From assembly GCA_024688685.1 (NCBI GenBank), contig JAILDX010000040.1, positions 92,366 through 156,365 of the forward strand: a DNA stretch of 64,000 nt. Direction: 5' to 3'. The notes under the pieces were generated by a model, which had not been told where the DNA came from, did not search any database, and worked only from the letters and a program-made list of their open reading frames with translations. This DNA comes from Saccharofermentans sp. (GTDB lineage: Bacteria > Bacillota > Clostridia > Saccharofermentanales > Saccharofermentanaceae). This document shows, piece by piece, positions 26,779 through 34,709 of the stretch. Numbering within the stretch: the first letter of the stretch is position 1; each line of letters begins with the position of its first letter. Position numbers and translations under genes: made by a program.

Positions 26779-26997
26779 GAATAATTATCCGCGGTGCCAC
26801 CTGAATTACCGTTATATACGGTCTGCTCTGGAGTTCCGTTAACGCCGGAAACGCGGCTCACCTACTGACATAAAAAGCGTTCAGATCGCAGCTGGTAGAG
26901 TGTTCTTCTCGCTGATTCATTCTGCTCCGCCTCTCACCTTACGGGAACTCTCTGTAATGCGATAATCAGTGATACTTTTCTCCGTCTTCGCCTGTCT
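26742..26997 (-). promoter_or_regulatory. T-box riboswitch leader of aspS-mtaB
   Basis: A transcribed leader of about 260 bases. It has the T-box sequence (CAGGTGGCACCGCGG at about 26789-26803, minus strand), a preceding stem III hairpin ACCGT-ATATA-ACGGT, and a stem I with an AGAGAG internal element and a GGTGAGAGG apical loop. A terminator hairpin of about 10 bp followed by six Ts lies at 26742-26778, ahead of the ribosome site. By analogy with known T-boxes the specifier loop reads GAGAA-GAAC-ACTC, so the codon is AAC (Asn), overlapping GAA (Glu), at 26902-26905, not an Asp codon. This fills the 319-base gap between rnr and aspS. Confidence 0.9.
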
Positions 26998-27003
26998 TTG
27001 GAG

Positions 27004-27032
27004 ATAGTACATAAATTGAGCGTAAAAGTCAA
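27004..27032 (-). promoter_or_regulatory. Promoter of the aspS T-box transcript
   Basis: TTGACT (27027-27032) and TACTAT (27004-27009) on the minus strand with 17 bases between; it sits directly after the rnr stop codon. Confidence 0.8.
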
Positions 27033-27036
27033 TGAT

Positions 27037-28947
27037 TTAGTGGCTTCTCCTGCCTTTTTTTCTGTTTTTTGCCATCTTTTTAAGTTTTCTTCTTCCCGGC
27101 CCCTTTTTTCCGTCCGGATTCGGCTTTCTCCGATATGCCTCATCAGCCATCACGAAATCGATCTTGCGCCTGTCCTCATCCACACTCGAAACAGTAACCA
27201 TGATCCTCTGACCGATGGACAGCTTGTTGCCGGATCTCGCACCGACCGCCCTGTACCTTCTCTCATCGAAGACATAATGGTCGATCATTGTCCTGAACGC
27301 CACGAACCCTTCTGCCGTGCTGTCGAGCATTACGAACATACCGCCGTCGATAATGCCTGTGATAACAGCTTCATATGTCTCGCCGATACGGTCCTTCATA
27401 TACTCGCATACTTTGACGTCAATCGAAGCACGCTCGGCATCAACAGAATTGCGCTCCATCTCGGAACTGATCGCCGCCACTTTCTCCACCTCTGCAAAGA
27501 AATGCTTCCTCTTATCTTCTTCATGCAGCCAGCTCTTGATTATCCTGTGGATATAAAGATCCGGATAACGTCTGATCGGGCTCGTAAAATGACAGTAAAA
27601 CTCTGACGCCAGACCGAAATGCCCAAGATTGCTCGAGGAATATCTAGCTTTTGCCATCGAACGCAGAAGGAGTGTATTAAGCGCCGGCTTCGCATCCTCA
27701 TCAGCGATCGTATCCATATAGTCTGCGATCATTAGCGGCGTTATCTTTCCGCGCAGATTACCCATTGCACCGTAGTACTTCGCAACGCTTGCAAACCTCG
27801 CAATCTTGATCGGATCCGGATCCTCGTGAACACGGTACACGAACGGATAGTTCATCTTGCAGAACTTCTTTGCGATAAACTCATTCGCACATATCATAAA
27901 ACTCTCGATGATCCCGTGACAGAAATTGATCGGATACGGCATGATCTCCAGCGGCTTTCCATCATCATCCAGGATAACCTTCGTCTCCTGCGTCTCGAAA
28001 TCGATCGCGCCACGTCTCTGTCTCATCCTCGCAAGGGTATCGGACAGCGTTCTCATCTGCTCGAGCATCATAATTATGCCGCCGTACTTCTCCTCGTCTC
28101 CCTTCTGAGGTTCGGTAAGTATCCTGCAGCACTCGTTATAGCTCATTCGCATATTGCACTCGATAACGCTCTCGTAAACCTCACCGCTCTCGGTAAGACC
28201 GGTCTCTGTATTGACGATCATATCAGCAGTCAGCGTAAGTCTGGGCTTATGAGGATTAAGGCTGCACAGACCATTGCTGAGCTTTGGCGGCAGCATCGGA
28301 ACAACTCTGTCAGACAGATAGACCGAAGTCGCTCTCCTGAGTGCTTCCCCGTCCAGAAGTGTATTCTCTCTTACATAATGCGAAACATCAGCAATATGCA
28401 CGTACAGTCTCATATGAGTATTGTCTATGCGCGCAAGTGATATAGCGTCATCAAGGTCCTTAGCCTCTTCCCCGTCGATCGTGATCGTAAGCAGGTCCCT
28501 GAGGTCCTTTCTGCCGCCTTCGATCTCCCTGGTGACCTGCTCATCGGTCGGATTGTTCGGCAGGTGCTCTATCTCCTTCAGTACAGGATCCGGGAAAGCG
28601 CTCGGCAGGCCATACTGGCGCATTACAGTCTCCATCTTAACGTCGCTGCTCTCCGGATTGCCGAGCACCTCGACAACACGTCCGCGGAACTCGCCTTTTG
28701 CGTTGTCCGGATTGATTATCTCGACTACGACGACCATATCAAAAGGCGCGCCATTTATATCGTTCCTCGCAATCCTTACAGTTCCGAGATTAGCTTCCTT
28801 AAAAGCAGGATCTGCGACAAGAACTGCTCCGTCGCCAAGTTCCTTAAGTATTCCCACTGCCCTGTTTTTGGACTGCTCGGGCCCGCGCGGAGCCACATCG
28901 GAGTAGCATTCAGGCGCATCAGTCATTGTATTTATCTTTCTATCCAT
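27037..28947 (-). CDS. rnr: Ribonuclease R (RNB family exoribonuclease), short form
   Basis: A 636-residue 3'-5' exoribonuclease. One cold-shock-like domain (about 20-110) is followed by the RNB catalytic domain with DGEEAKDLDDAISL near residue 178 (metal-binding Asp residues) and LYVHIADVSHYV, then an S1 domain (about 545-615) and a basic Lys/Arg tail. Compared with Bacillus RNase R (779 residues) the N-terminal winged-helix and first cold-shock domain are missing. ATG 28947 (MDRKINT) is chosen because GAGGTG lies just upstream; the longer frame to 29016 runs through the secG terminator. The secG-rnr order is typical of Firmicutes, but smpB does not follow. Confidence 0.9.
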   Translation of the reverse strand: MDRKINTMTDAPECYSDVAPRGPEQSKNRAVGILKELGDGAVLVADPAFKEANLGTVRIARNDINGAPFDMVVVVEIINPDNAKGEFRGRVVEVLGNPESSDVKMETVMRQYGLPSAFPDPVLKEIEHLPNNPTDEQVTREIEGGRKDLRDLLTITIDGEEAKDLDDAISLARIDNTHMRLYVHIADVSHYVRENTLLDGEALRRATSVYLSDRVVPMLPPKLSNGLCSLNPHKPRLTLTADMIVNTETGLTESGEVYESVIECNMRMSYNECCRILTEPQKGDEEKYGGIIMMLEQMRTLSDTLARMRQRRGAIDFETQETKVILDDDGKPLEIMPYPINFCHGIIESFMICANEFIAKKFCKMNYPFVYRVHEDPDPIKIARFASVAKYYGAMGNLRGKITPLMIADYMDTIADEDAKPALNTLLLRSMAKARYSSSNLGHFGLASEFYCHFTSPIRRYPDLYIHRIIKSWLHEEDKRKHFFAEVEKVAAISSEMERNSVDAERASIDVKVCEYMKDRIGETYEAVITGIIDGGMFVMLDSTAEGFVAFRTMIDHYVFDERRYRAVGARSGNKLSIGQRIMVTVSSVDEDRRKIDFVMADEAYRRKPNPDGKKGPGRRKLKKMAKNRKKGRRSH

Positions 28948-28983
28948 TAATATCACCTCAACTTTAATTATATTACAGTCTAA

Positions 28984-29010
28984 ACAAAAAGGGCGCATCG
29001 CTGCGCCCTC
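28984..29010 (-). terminator. Intrinsic terminator after secG
   Basis: GGGCGCA and TGCGCCC (7 bp, four-base loop) followed by TTTTTGTTT on the minus strand, between secG and rnr. Confidence 0.85.
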
Positions 29011-29034
29011 ATTCAATTCAAATTCAGATAACTG

Positions 29035-29286
29035 TTACCAGCCTCTCGCAACGGCCAGATAAAGTACGACTGATACTGTAGCAAAGATAACTGCACAAAT
29101 TGCTGTCCATCTCTTAAGTCTCTCCTCAAGAGAACGGCCCTTTGCCTTGCTGTAGTAAGAATCAGATGATGCACCTGCCACTACACCCATACCTCTGTCG
29201 TTACCTTCCTGAACCAGGAAAAGAATGACGATAGCGATCGCAACGATCACATCTAATATTGAAAGAACAATCTGCAGAGCACTCAT
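29035..29286 (-). CDS. secG: Preprotein translocase subunit SecG
   Basis: An 83-residue SecG with two membrane helices (about 5-25 and 58-78) around the conserved loop FLVQEGNDRGMGVVAGAS. SecG is the small partner of SecYE in protein export. The start is ATG 29286 (MSALQI), eight bases after GGAGG; the in-frame ATG at 29301 lies before that ribosome site. It has its own promoter and a terminator. Confidence 0.93.
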   Translation of the reverse strand: MSALQIVLSILDVIVAIAIVILFLVQEGNDRGMGVVAGASSDSYYSKAKGRSLEERLKRWTAICAVIFATVSVVLYLAVARGW

Positions 29287-29329
29287 TAACACTGCCTCCA
29301 TTTACTGTAATCAAAAATCAAGCCGTTAG

Positions 29330-29358
29330 ATAATACCATACACATATCACTTATGCAA
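29330..29358 (-). promoter_or_regulatory. Promoter of secG
   Basis: Extended -10 (TGG-TATTAT, hexamer 29330-29335) with TTGCAT at 29353-29358, 17-base spacer, minus strand. Confidence 0.6.
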
Positions 29359-32136
29359 ACGGGAAGAAATAAGCTTATGTATCTCTCCGGCGATAAACGG
29401 TATCAGCGCAACCGGCAGGATAACAACCCATGACATCAGCGGGAGTGCGACATTATCAAAGATCCTGTTCACACCGGGGATGTAGATAACTGCAATAAGG
29501 ATTGCCAGTGATGCCGCAACAGCCATATTCATCAGCTTGTTCGAGAACAGACCGATCTTGAATACCGAACACCTCTCGGATCTTGCTGCATATGCTCTGA
29601 AGAGTTCTGCGCAGACGAGAGTAGCGAGAGCAACCGTTCTTGCAACTGCAAGCGGCTCAACACCAGGAGCAGTAAGGAAGCCGACCTTTCCTGTCAGTGA
29701 GAGAAGGAACATTCCTCCGACTGAGACAAAGATCGCAAGAGCCTGTACCAAAACATTTGCCTTCATCTTTCCGTTGATGATCGGCTCATCGGAACGGCGC
29801 GGAGGCAGCTTCATTATATCGGGTTCACCTGCTTCACGGCCAAGTGCCAGAGCAGGGAAACTGTCAGTTACAAGATTAAGCAGGAGCAGCTGGATAGCCG
29901 TCAGAGGCGCTGCGATTCCGGGAACCCATGAAGACGGGATCAGCGAGAGCAGGAAGATTATCAGGATCTCACCTACGTTGCAGGAAAGAAGGAATCCGAC
30001 AAACTTACGGATGTTGGAATAGATGATACGTCCTTCCTCAACAGCCTTAACGATCGTCGCAAAATTATCATCCATGAGGATCATATCAGCCGCATTTTTT
30101 GAAACATCAGTACCTGTAATACCCATTGCGACGCCGATGTCAGCAGCCTTCAGAGCCATGGCATCATTAACACCGTCACCTGTCATCGAAGCGATATGCT
30201 TATTCTTCTTCAATGCCTCGACGATACGCACTTTATGCTCGGGAGATACTCTCGCATAAACATTCGTGTTCTCCACAACTGATGCAAGTTCTTCATCAGT
30301 AACACGGTCGAGTTCCTCACCGCTCATTGCGCCTGTTCCGTGTTCCTTCATCTCAGGAGTGAGCATGCCGAGATTATCCGCGATGGCAGAAGCTGAAAGC
30401 TTATAGTCACCTGTGATCATTACGGTCCTGATGCCAGCCTGCTTACATACTGCGATAGCAGCCTTTGCTTCTTCACGTGCAGGGTCGATCATACCGACGA
30501 GGCCTATGAAGATCATCTCAGACTCATCATCAAAAGATACGTTATTCTCGTGACCTGCCTCAAACTCTCTGTATGCAAAAGCGAGCACACGGATGGCGCC
30601 GGAAGCATAATCGTTATTAACCTTGCTGATCCTCTTAAGAACTTCAGGTGTCATCTCCTTGACCTCATCACCGTCTGCATAATAAGCACAGCGTGAGAAA
30701 ACAATATCAGGAGCACCCTTTGTATAGCTGATGACTTTGCCTTCCTTGATACCGGAATGATATGTAGTCATCATCTTACGGTCAGAGTCAAACGGCAGTT
30801 CAGCGATACGCTTAAACTTAGTGTTCGTCTCATCCTTGGGCTGACCTGTCTTATTGCCGAGCGTAGTCAGTGAACCTTCAGTAGGATCACCGATACATGT
30901 GTACTCTCCGTCCTCTCCCTTGTTGATCGACGCATCGTTGCAGAGCACTGCAGCCCTGATGAGAGTCTCACATACGCCGGAAGGTGTGTATTCAGAACCT
31001 GATGCGTCAACGATATGTCCTTCAGGTGCATATCCGTTGCCTTCAACGCTGTACATGTCACGGCCGTCAAAAAGAACCTTAACCGTCATCTGATTCTGTG
31101 TAAGAGTACCTGTCTTATCTGAGCAGATAACGTCAACGCATCCCAGTGTCTCAACAGCGAGGAGTCTCTTTACGACTGCCCTGTTCTTTGCCATTCTCGT
31201 CATGCCGATCGAAAGAACGATCGTAACAACTGCCGCAAGGCCTTCAGGGATAGCTGCAACCGCAAGGGATACAGCAGTCATCAGAGCCTCATTCCACGAA
31301 ACCTTCTGCACGAAAACATCAACGACAAACACGATGATGCAGACGATGATGCAGACAACAGCGAGGATCTTTCCAAGCTTATCAAGGCTCTTCTTAAGAG
31401 GCGTATCCTCATCCTGCATATTAGTAAGCTTATTTGCGATCTTACCGAGCTCGGTATTCCTTGCGGTGCCGATAACAACACCTGTTGCACGGCCGTATGT
31501 AACTGCCGTACCCATAAAGAGCATATTTGATCTGTCACCAATGGGGCAGTCTGCTTCAAGGACCTTCTCGGCATCCTTGTCAACAGGAACGGACTCACCT
31601 GTAAGGGATGCTTCCTCAGCCTTAAGTGATGAAGATGTAAGCAGTCTTATGTCAGCTGCGATGGAATCACCTGCATCAATGGCAACGATATCGCCGGGAA
31701 CTATGTCCTCGGAATCGATGACTGTAACCTGGCCGTCTCTGATAACCTTTGTCTTGGGGCTGCTCATCTTCTTGAGAGCTGCGAGAGCCTGGTCAGCCTT
31801 GCCTTCCTGATAAACACCCAGTACAGCGTTAAGGATGATGATAGCGAGGATTACCGCAACATCGATCCATCCTTCCGCACCGCCTTCTTTATATGCCATA
31901 AAAGCGGAAAGAGCAGCTGCCGCAATAAGGATGATGACCATTGCATCTGCAAACTGTGCAAGGAACTTCTTCCAAAGAGGAACCTTCTTCTCTTCCCCTA
32001 ATGAGTTCTTTCCGAACTTGGCGAGTCTTGCCTCTGCTTCCTGTGACGAGAGACCTGACTTGCTGTCTGTCTCAAGAGTCTTTACAACATCTTCAGCCGA
32101 TCTGCTGAAACTGTCCTTAATATGATCGATGTCCAT
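29347..32136 (-). CDS. P-type calcium-transporting ATPase (PMR1/SERCA-like)
   Basis: A 929-residue P2A-type cation pump: N-terminal cation-ATPase domain, actuator with LTGESVPVDK near 183, phosphorylation motif CSDKTGTLTQ near 330, the nucleotide domain, hinge MTGDGVNDAMALKAADIG near 610, and ten membrane helices. Calcium site II appears conserved: IPEGLAAVVT in M4, SCNVGEILIIF in M5 (Asn and Glu), NLVTDSFPALALG in M6 (Thr and Asp). ATG 32136 (MDIDHIK) is preferred, with GGAG upstream; an in-frame ATG at 32169 lies before that site. It probably exports Ca2+ (or Mn2+) from the cytoplasm. Single gene with its own promoter. Confidence 0.9.
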   Translation of the reverse strand: MDIDHIKDSFSRSAEDVVKTLETDSKSGLSSQEAEARLAKFGKNSLGEEKKVPLWKKFLAQFADAMVIILIAAAALSAFMAYKEGGAEGWIDVAVILAIIILNAVLGVYQEGKADQALAALKKMSSPKTKVIRDGQVTVIDSEDIVPGDIVAIDAGDSIAADIRLLTSSSLKAEEASLTGESVPVDKDAEKVLEADCPIGDRSNMLFMGTAVTYGRATGVVIGTARNTELGKIANKLTNMQDEDTPLKKSLDKLGKILAVVCIIVCIIVFVVDVFVQKVSWNEALMTAVSLAVAAIPEGLAAVVTIVLSIGMTRMAKNRAVVKRLLAVETLGCVDVICSDKTGTLTQNQMTVKVLFDGRDMYSVEGNGYAPEGHIVDASGSEYTPSGVCETLIRAAVLCNDASINKGEDGEYTCIGDPTEGSLTTLGNKTGQPKDETNTKFKRIAELPFDSDRKMMTTYHSGIKEGKVISYTKGAPDIVFSRCAYYADGDEVKEMTPEVLKRISKVNNDYASGAIRVLAFAYREFEAGHENNVSFDDESEMIFIGLVGMIDPAREEAKAAIAVCKQAGIRTVMITGDYKLSASAIADNLGMLTPEMKEHGTGAMSGEELDRVTDEELASVVENTNVYARVSPEHKVRIVEALKKNKHIASMTGDGVNDAMALKAADIGVAMGITGTDVSKNAADMILMDDNFATIVKAVEEGRIIYSNIRKFVGFLLSCNVGEILIIFLLSLIPSSWVPGIAAPLTAIQLLLLNLVTDSFPALALGREAGEPDIMKLPPRRSDEPIINGKMKANVLVQALAIFVSVGGMFLLSLTGKVGFLTAPGVEPLAVARTVALATLVCAELFRAYAARSERCSVFKIGLFSNKLMNMAVAASLAILIAVIYIPGVNRIFDNVALPLMSWVVILPVALIPFIAGEIHKLISSRLHK

Positions 32137-32173
32137 CAAAGATAACGCTCCATATACAAAAATAAACAAAAGA

Positions 32174-32201
32174 ATTATACTCTAGTCACGCATAAAGTAA
32201 A
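32174..32201 (-). promoter_or_regulatory. Promoter of the Ca2+-ATPase gene
   Basis: TTTACT (32196-32201) and TATAAT (32174-32179) on the minus strand with a 16-base spacer. Confidence 0.6.
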
Positions 32202-32212
32202 TATGCGAGTAT

Positions 32213-32253
32213 AACAAAAACCCCGTACGGTTCTGTCTGACAGAAGTACGGGG
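32213..32253 (-). terminator. Terminator of the tRNA transcript
   Basis: CCCCGTAC-TTCTGTC paired with GACAGAA-(CC)-GTACGGGG, followed by TTTTTG on the minus strand, ten bases after tRNA-Phe. Confidence 0.85.
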
Positions 32254-32262
32254 AAATGATCT

Positions 32263-32338
32263 TGGTGCCCAGAGGCGGAATCGAACCACCGACACGGGGA
32301 TTTTCAGTCCCCTGCTCTACCGACTGAGCTATCTGGGC
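32263..32338 (-). tRNA. tRNA-Phe (GAA)
   Basis: A 76-base cloverleaf including encoded CCA. The acceptor arm GCCCAGA pairs with TCTGGGC; the anticodon arm GGGGA-CTGAAAA-TCCCC gives anticodon GAA; the T arm contains GGTTCGATTCC. It is separated from tRNA-Asp by a terminator-like hairpin. Confidence 0.97.
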
Positions 32339-32368
32339 AAAAAAACCGGCCTTTTGCAAGACCGGTTT
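32339..32368 (-). terminator. Terminator-like hairpin between tRNA-Asp and tRNA-Phe
   Basis: AAACCGG and CCGGTTT (7 bp, with further pairing TCTT/AAAG inside) run directly into seven Ts. It begins at the CCA end of tRNA-Asp and ends next to the first base of tRNA-Phe. Confidence 0.65.
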
Positions 32369-32445
32369 GGCGACGCAGAAGGGGCTCGAACCCTCGACCT
32401 CCGCCGTGACAGGGCGGCATTCTAACCAGACTGAACTACTGCGCC
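32368..32445 (-). tRNA. tRNA-Asp (GTC)
   Basis: A 78-base cloverleaf with encoded CCA and discriminator G. Acceptor GGCGCAG pairs with CTGCGTC (one G-T); anticodon arm GCCGC-CCTGTCACG-GCGG gives GTC; T arm GGGTTCGAGCCCC. Confidence 0.97.
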
Positions 32446-32447
32446 GT

Positions 32448-32523
32448 TGGTGGAAACAACAGGGCTCGAACCTGTGACCCTCTGCTTGTAAGGCAGATGC
32501 TCTCCCAGCTGAGCTATGCTTCC
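32448..32523 (-). tRNA. tRNA-Val (TAC)
   Basis: A 76-base cloverleaf with encoded CCA. Acceptor GGAAGCA pairs with TGTTTCC; anticodon arm TCTGC-CTTACAA-GCAGA gives TAC; T arm CAGGTTCGAGCCCTG. Two bases separate it from tRNA-Asp. Confidence 0.97.
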
Positions 32524-32560
32524 ATCTGTTTGCCGGGACTTCTTGCGAAGTGCAAAATGA

Positions 32561-32589
32561 AGTATAAAGTAGAACCCCATTGTTGTCAA
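32561..32589 (-). promoter_or_regulatory. Strong promoter of the tRNA cluster
   Basis: TTGACA (32584-32589) and TATACT (32561-32566) with a 17-base spacer on the minus strand; tRNA-Val starts about 37 bases downstream of the -10. Confidence 0.9.
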
Positions 32590-32597
32590 CATCTTTT

Positions 32598-33278
32598 TTA
32601 AAGTTGGGAGAACAACACGAAGTCTCCGTCAATGATAACCGCTGTACTATGAGGTATATGGGGATATCTGTTCGTGTCGAGGATATATATCACCGCACCG
32701 GGATGTTCAGTCCTGACATCAAGAGGACAATAAAAATCAACATCCCCCACCGAAGCGAAAAGGGAATTGCTGCACTCATCAAAAGTATGTATCTCCACAG
32801 CCTTATCCGTAACCTCAGCCGTGAGGCTGTCAACATAATCCGCTGGAGCCATGAAAGAAACGGCTTTGTGTCCGTTCCCCTGCAGTATGGACGGCATAAA
32901 ATCAAAATAATAATCAGAAATGCCGTCAGGCAGTTCTGAAATAAAGAACTCACTGTTCGTGAAATACCAGTCCGTGTACATCCTCTGGGTCTTAAACTGC
33001 CATGGGGCACCACCGCTTATTGGACTTGCTCCGAGGCCGCAGAAAAAGAATACCGGCGCTCCGACCATGATGCCGAGGCCGCCGACAAGATTTACGATCC
33101 AGTTCTTCTTTGTTTTCTTAAGGAGCTGGATGCCGACAGCGCCCATGAGCCCGAAGAAAACTACACAGACAAGCTTCGTGTAACCGAGTGTAAAGATAAA
33201 TATCAAAAGACAAACAGCGGCGATAATAATTGCCAGCAATGTCAGAAATATAAGAAATACCCGGTTGCCTTTTGCCAC
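32598..33278 (-). CDS. Uncharacterised membrane protein
   Basis: A 226-residue protein. Three hydrophobic segments (about residues 7-30, 34-52 and 60-82) are followed by an extracytoplasmic domain of about 140 residues with no motif that I recognise; a glycine-rich turn GLGASPISGG follows the third helix. The start is GTG at 33278, four bases after the stop of the desulfoferrodoxin gene and without a ribosome site, so it is probably translated by coupling. It ends just upstream of the tRNA promoter. Function unknown. Confidence 0.7.
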   Translation of the reverse strand: MAKGNRVFLIFLTLLAIIIAAVCLLIFIFTLGYTKLVCVVFFGLMGAVGIQLLKKTKKNWIVNLVGGLGIMVGAPVFFFCGLGASPISGGAPWQFKTQRMYTDWYFTNSEFFISELPDGISDYYFDFMPSILQGNGHKAVSFMAPADYVDSLTAEVTDKAVEIHTFDECSNSLFASVGDVDFYCPLDVRTEHPGAVIYILDTNRYPHIPHSTAVIIDGDFVLFSQL

Positions 33279-33282
33279 AAGA

Positions 33283-33657
33283 TCAGTCAGACCAGAGTCC
33301 GTGGAGATTGCAGTAAGCGTATGCTTTCTTCACTTCAGCACCTGAAAGAAGCGCAAACTTGGCCTGAGGGATATCATCCGCATGAAGTTCAGCAATCTGG
33401 ACACCTGCCGTTGTATCAAGAATGATGAGATTGATGAGGTGTGCTTCTGTCATGGGATGAGCAACAGAACCGACATCTACGGTTACTATGTCTCCGTCGC
33501 GTGTTACGACGGGAACGTGCTTCTCAACAGCTGCATCAGTGGATGAGGGAATAAGCTCGACCATCTTCTGTCCGCAGCACATCATTGGAACTCCGGCATC
33601 AATAACCTTTATTGCTATATTTCCGCAATGCTCGCAACGATATAATCTGATGTCCAT
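33283..33657 (-). CDS. dfx: Desulfoferrodoxin (superoxide reductase, two-iron type)
   Basis: A 124-residue superoxide reductase that reduces superoxide to peroxide without releasing oxygen, as strict anaerobes do. The N-terminal desulforedoxin-like site has CEHC (8, 11) and CC (27, 28) to bind a structural iron. The catalytic iron site has EKHVPVV near residue 45, the His of VAHPMTEAH near 67-73, and CNLHGLW at the C-terminus (Cys and His ligands). A GGAGGTGA site precedes the ATG, with an extended -10 promoter (TGG-TAAAAT) upstream. It is co-transcribed with the membrane protein that follows. Confidence 0.95.
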   Translation of the reverse strand: MDIRLYRCEHCGNIAIKVIDAGVPMMCCGQKMVELIPSSTDAAVEKHVPVVTRDGDIVTVDVGSVAHPMTEAHLINLIILDTTAGVQIAELHADDIPQAKFALLSGAEVKKAYAYCNLHGLWSD

Positions 33658-33691
33658 GTGAAATCACCTCCGAAAGATAAAATGTATTCTC

Positions 33692-33700
33692 ATTTTACCA
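33692..33700 (-). promoter_or_regulatory. Extended -10 promoter of dfx
   Basis: TGG-TAAAAT on the minus strand (hexamer 33692-33697). No good -35 box is seen 16-18 bases upstream, as is common for extended -10 promoters. Confidence 0.45.
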
Positions 33701-33717
33701 TACAAAAAGGAACGTTT

Positions 33718-34590
33718 CTACTCGATAACAAGATTATCGTAATCGTATGGCTCCGGTGTCGGTATCGGAGTGGGAGTTATTGTTTCGGGATCAATCGGAG
33801 TGGTCAGACAGTTGACCGTGAAGTTCTCCATGATGTAATCCTCGAGGCTCTGCTCCTCTGTTTCGACGAGGACCGGTCTCTTGAAATGCGTGGTCCATGT
33901 GGGGTATCCCGAGACGTGGAAATCAGGCTCGAGACTCCTGCACCTCGAACACGTGCAGGCACCGCATGAGAAATAGTTCCCGCCATAGTAGAAATAAGGC
34001 GCATAACCCTTGTTGTAGTTGATGCAGTTGAATGCCATGAGATGCGGCGAAACATCATTTCGCCTGACAAGCATATAGCCGACCATTACCGCCCATTCTG
34101 AGTCCTTCGTGCGGCGCCTTCTGGCAGCCCCGTTCTCGACGACCTCAAACTGACCGCGCTGTCTTAATACTCTCGGTATCGTGTTGGGATATTTCTTGCA
34201 GTAGAGGCGGTTCCAGATAACGCAGGCAACAAGCACCTTATCGGTCAGATCGTCACCCTTCGTGTCGCCCTCTGCCTGCACTACTCTCGCGAAAAAGTCA
34301 AAATCCTCATAACTCAGACCGCAGACCTTGGCCTTATCCCGGGCAGACATATTGTAGCGCTCATAGTTGCTGGCGCAGTTGTTCCATTTCGCGATGTAAT
34401 ACTCGGTACTTCCCTCTTCAGGTTCAGATTCGGGCTCAGTTTCAGGCTCGATGCTCACAACAAAAAGAGCACCGCCATTCTGCGCGGCATCTTCTGTTTC
34501 GTCTCCGTTCTCATCAGCCCTTACAAGGACAGCAAAAGGAAAGAACGCGAAAACCGCTGCTACGATACAAATAAAGAGTTTTCTGCTCAT
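33718..34590 (-). CDS. Secreted SleB/CwlJ-type cell-wall hydrolase
   Basis: A 290-residue exported protein. The signal peptide (1-25) ends at VRA, an acidic Glu/Pro linker follows to about residue 62, and then comes a hydrolase_2 (SleB) domain at about 95-225, with FFARVVQAEGDT containing the expected catalytic Glu107, VACVIWNRLYC and QRGQFEVVENG. A cysteine-rich insert CGACTCSRC near residue 207 and a Pro/Thr-rich tail are unusual. SleB enzymes are lytic transglycosylases of cortex or vegetative peptidoglycan; the linker and tail suggest a wall-attached vegetative enzyme rather than a spore enzyme. The -10 box is seven bases before the ATG, with no ribosome site. Confidence 0.85.
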   Translation of the reverse strand: MSRKLFICIVAAVFAFFPFAVLVRADENGDETEDAAQNGGALFVVSIEPETEPESEPEEGSTEYYIAKWNNCASNYERYNMSARDKAKVCGLSYEDFDFFARVVQAEGDTKGDDLTDKVLVACVIWNRLYCKKYPNTIPRVLRQRGQFEVVENGAARRRRTKDSEWAVMVGYMLVRRNDVSPHLMAFNCINYNKGYAPYFYYGGNYFSCGACTCSRCRSLEPDFHVSGYPTWTTHFKRPVLVETEEQSLEDYIMENFTVNCLTTPIDPETITPTPIPTPEPYDYDNLVIE

Positions 34591-34597
34591 ATTTGGA

Positions 34598-34603
34598 ATT
34601 ATA
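34598..34603 (-). promoter_or_regulatory. -10 box of the SleB-like gene
   Basis: TATAAT on the minus strand, separated from ATG 34590 by seven bases (TCCAAAT). The -35 region is weak. Confidence 0.45.
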
Positions 34604-34633
34604 GCGTGGGCATATTACTGTTAATTTACACAA

Positions 34634-34662
34634 TAGGCATATTTCGGTTACACAACTATAAT
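34634..34662 (+). promoter_or_regulatory. Promoter of the BMP-fusion operon
   Basis: TAGGCA (34634-34639) and TATAAT (34657-34662) with a 17-base spacer; AGAGG lies five bases before ATG 34710. Confidence 0.6.
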
Positions 34663-34709
34663 GTCCGAAGTCCTGAAATAAATTATAATAAAAACATTAA
34701 GAGGTAAAT

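Noticed and set aside
28948..29016. Longer start of rnr
   Set aside because: This stretch is the secG terminator hairpin and T run; the ribosome site is directly before ATG 28947.
32186..32632. A 148-codon open frame on the minus strand
   Set aside because: It runs through the three tRNA genes, their promoter and terminator; the tRNA cloverleaves fully explain the sequence.
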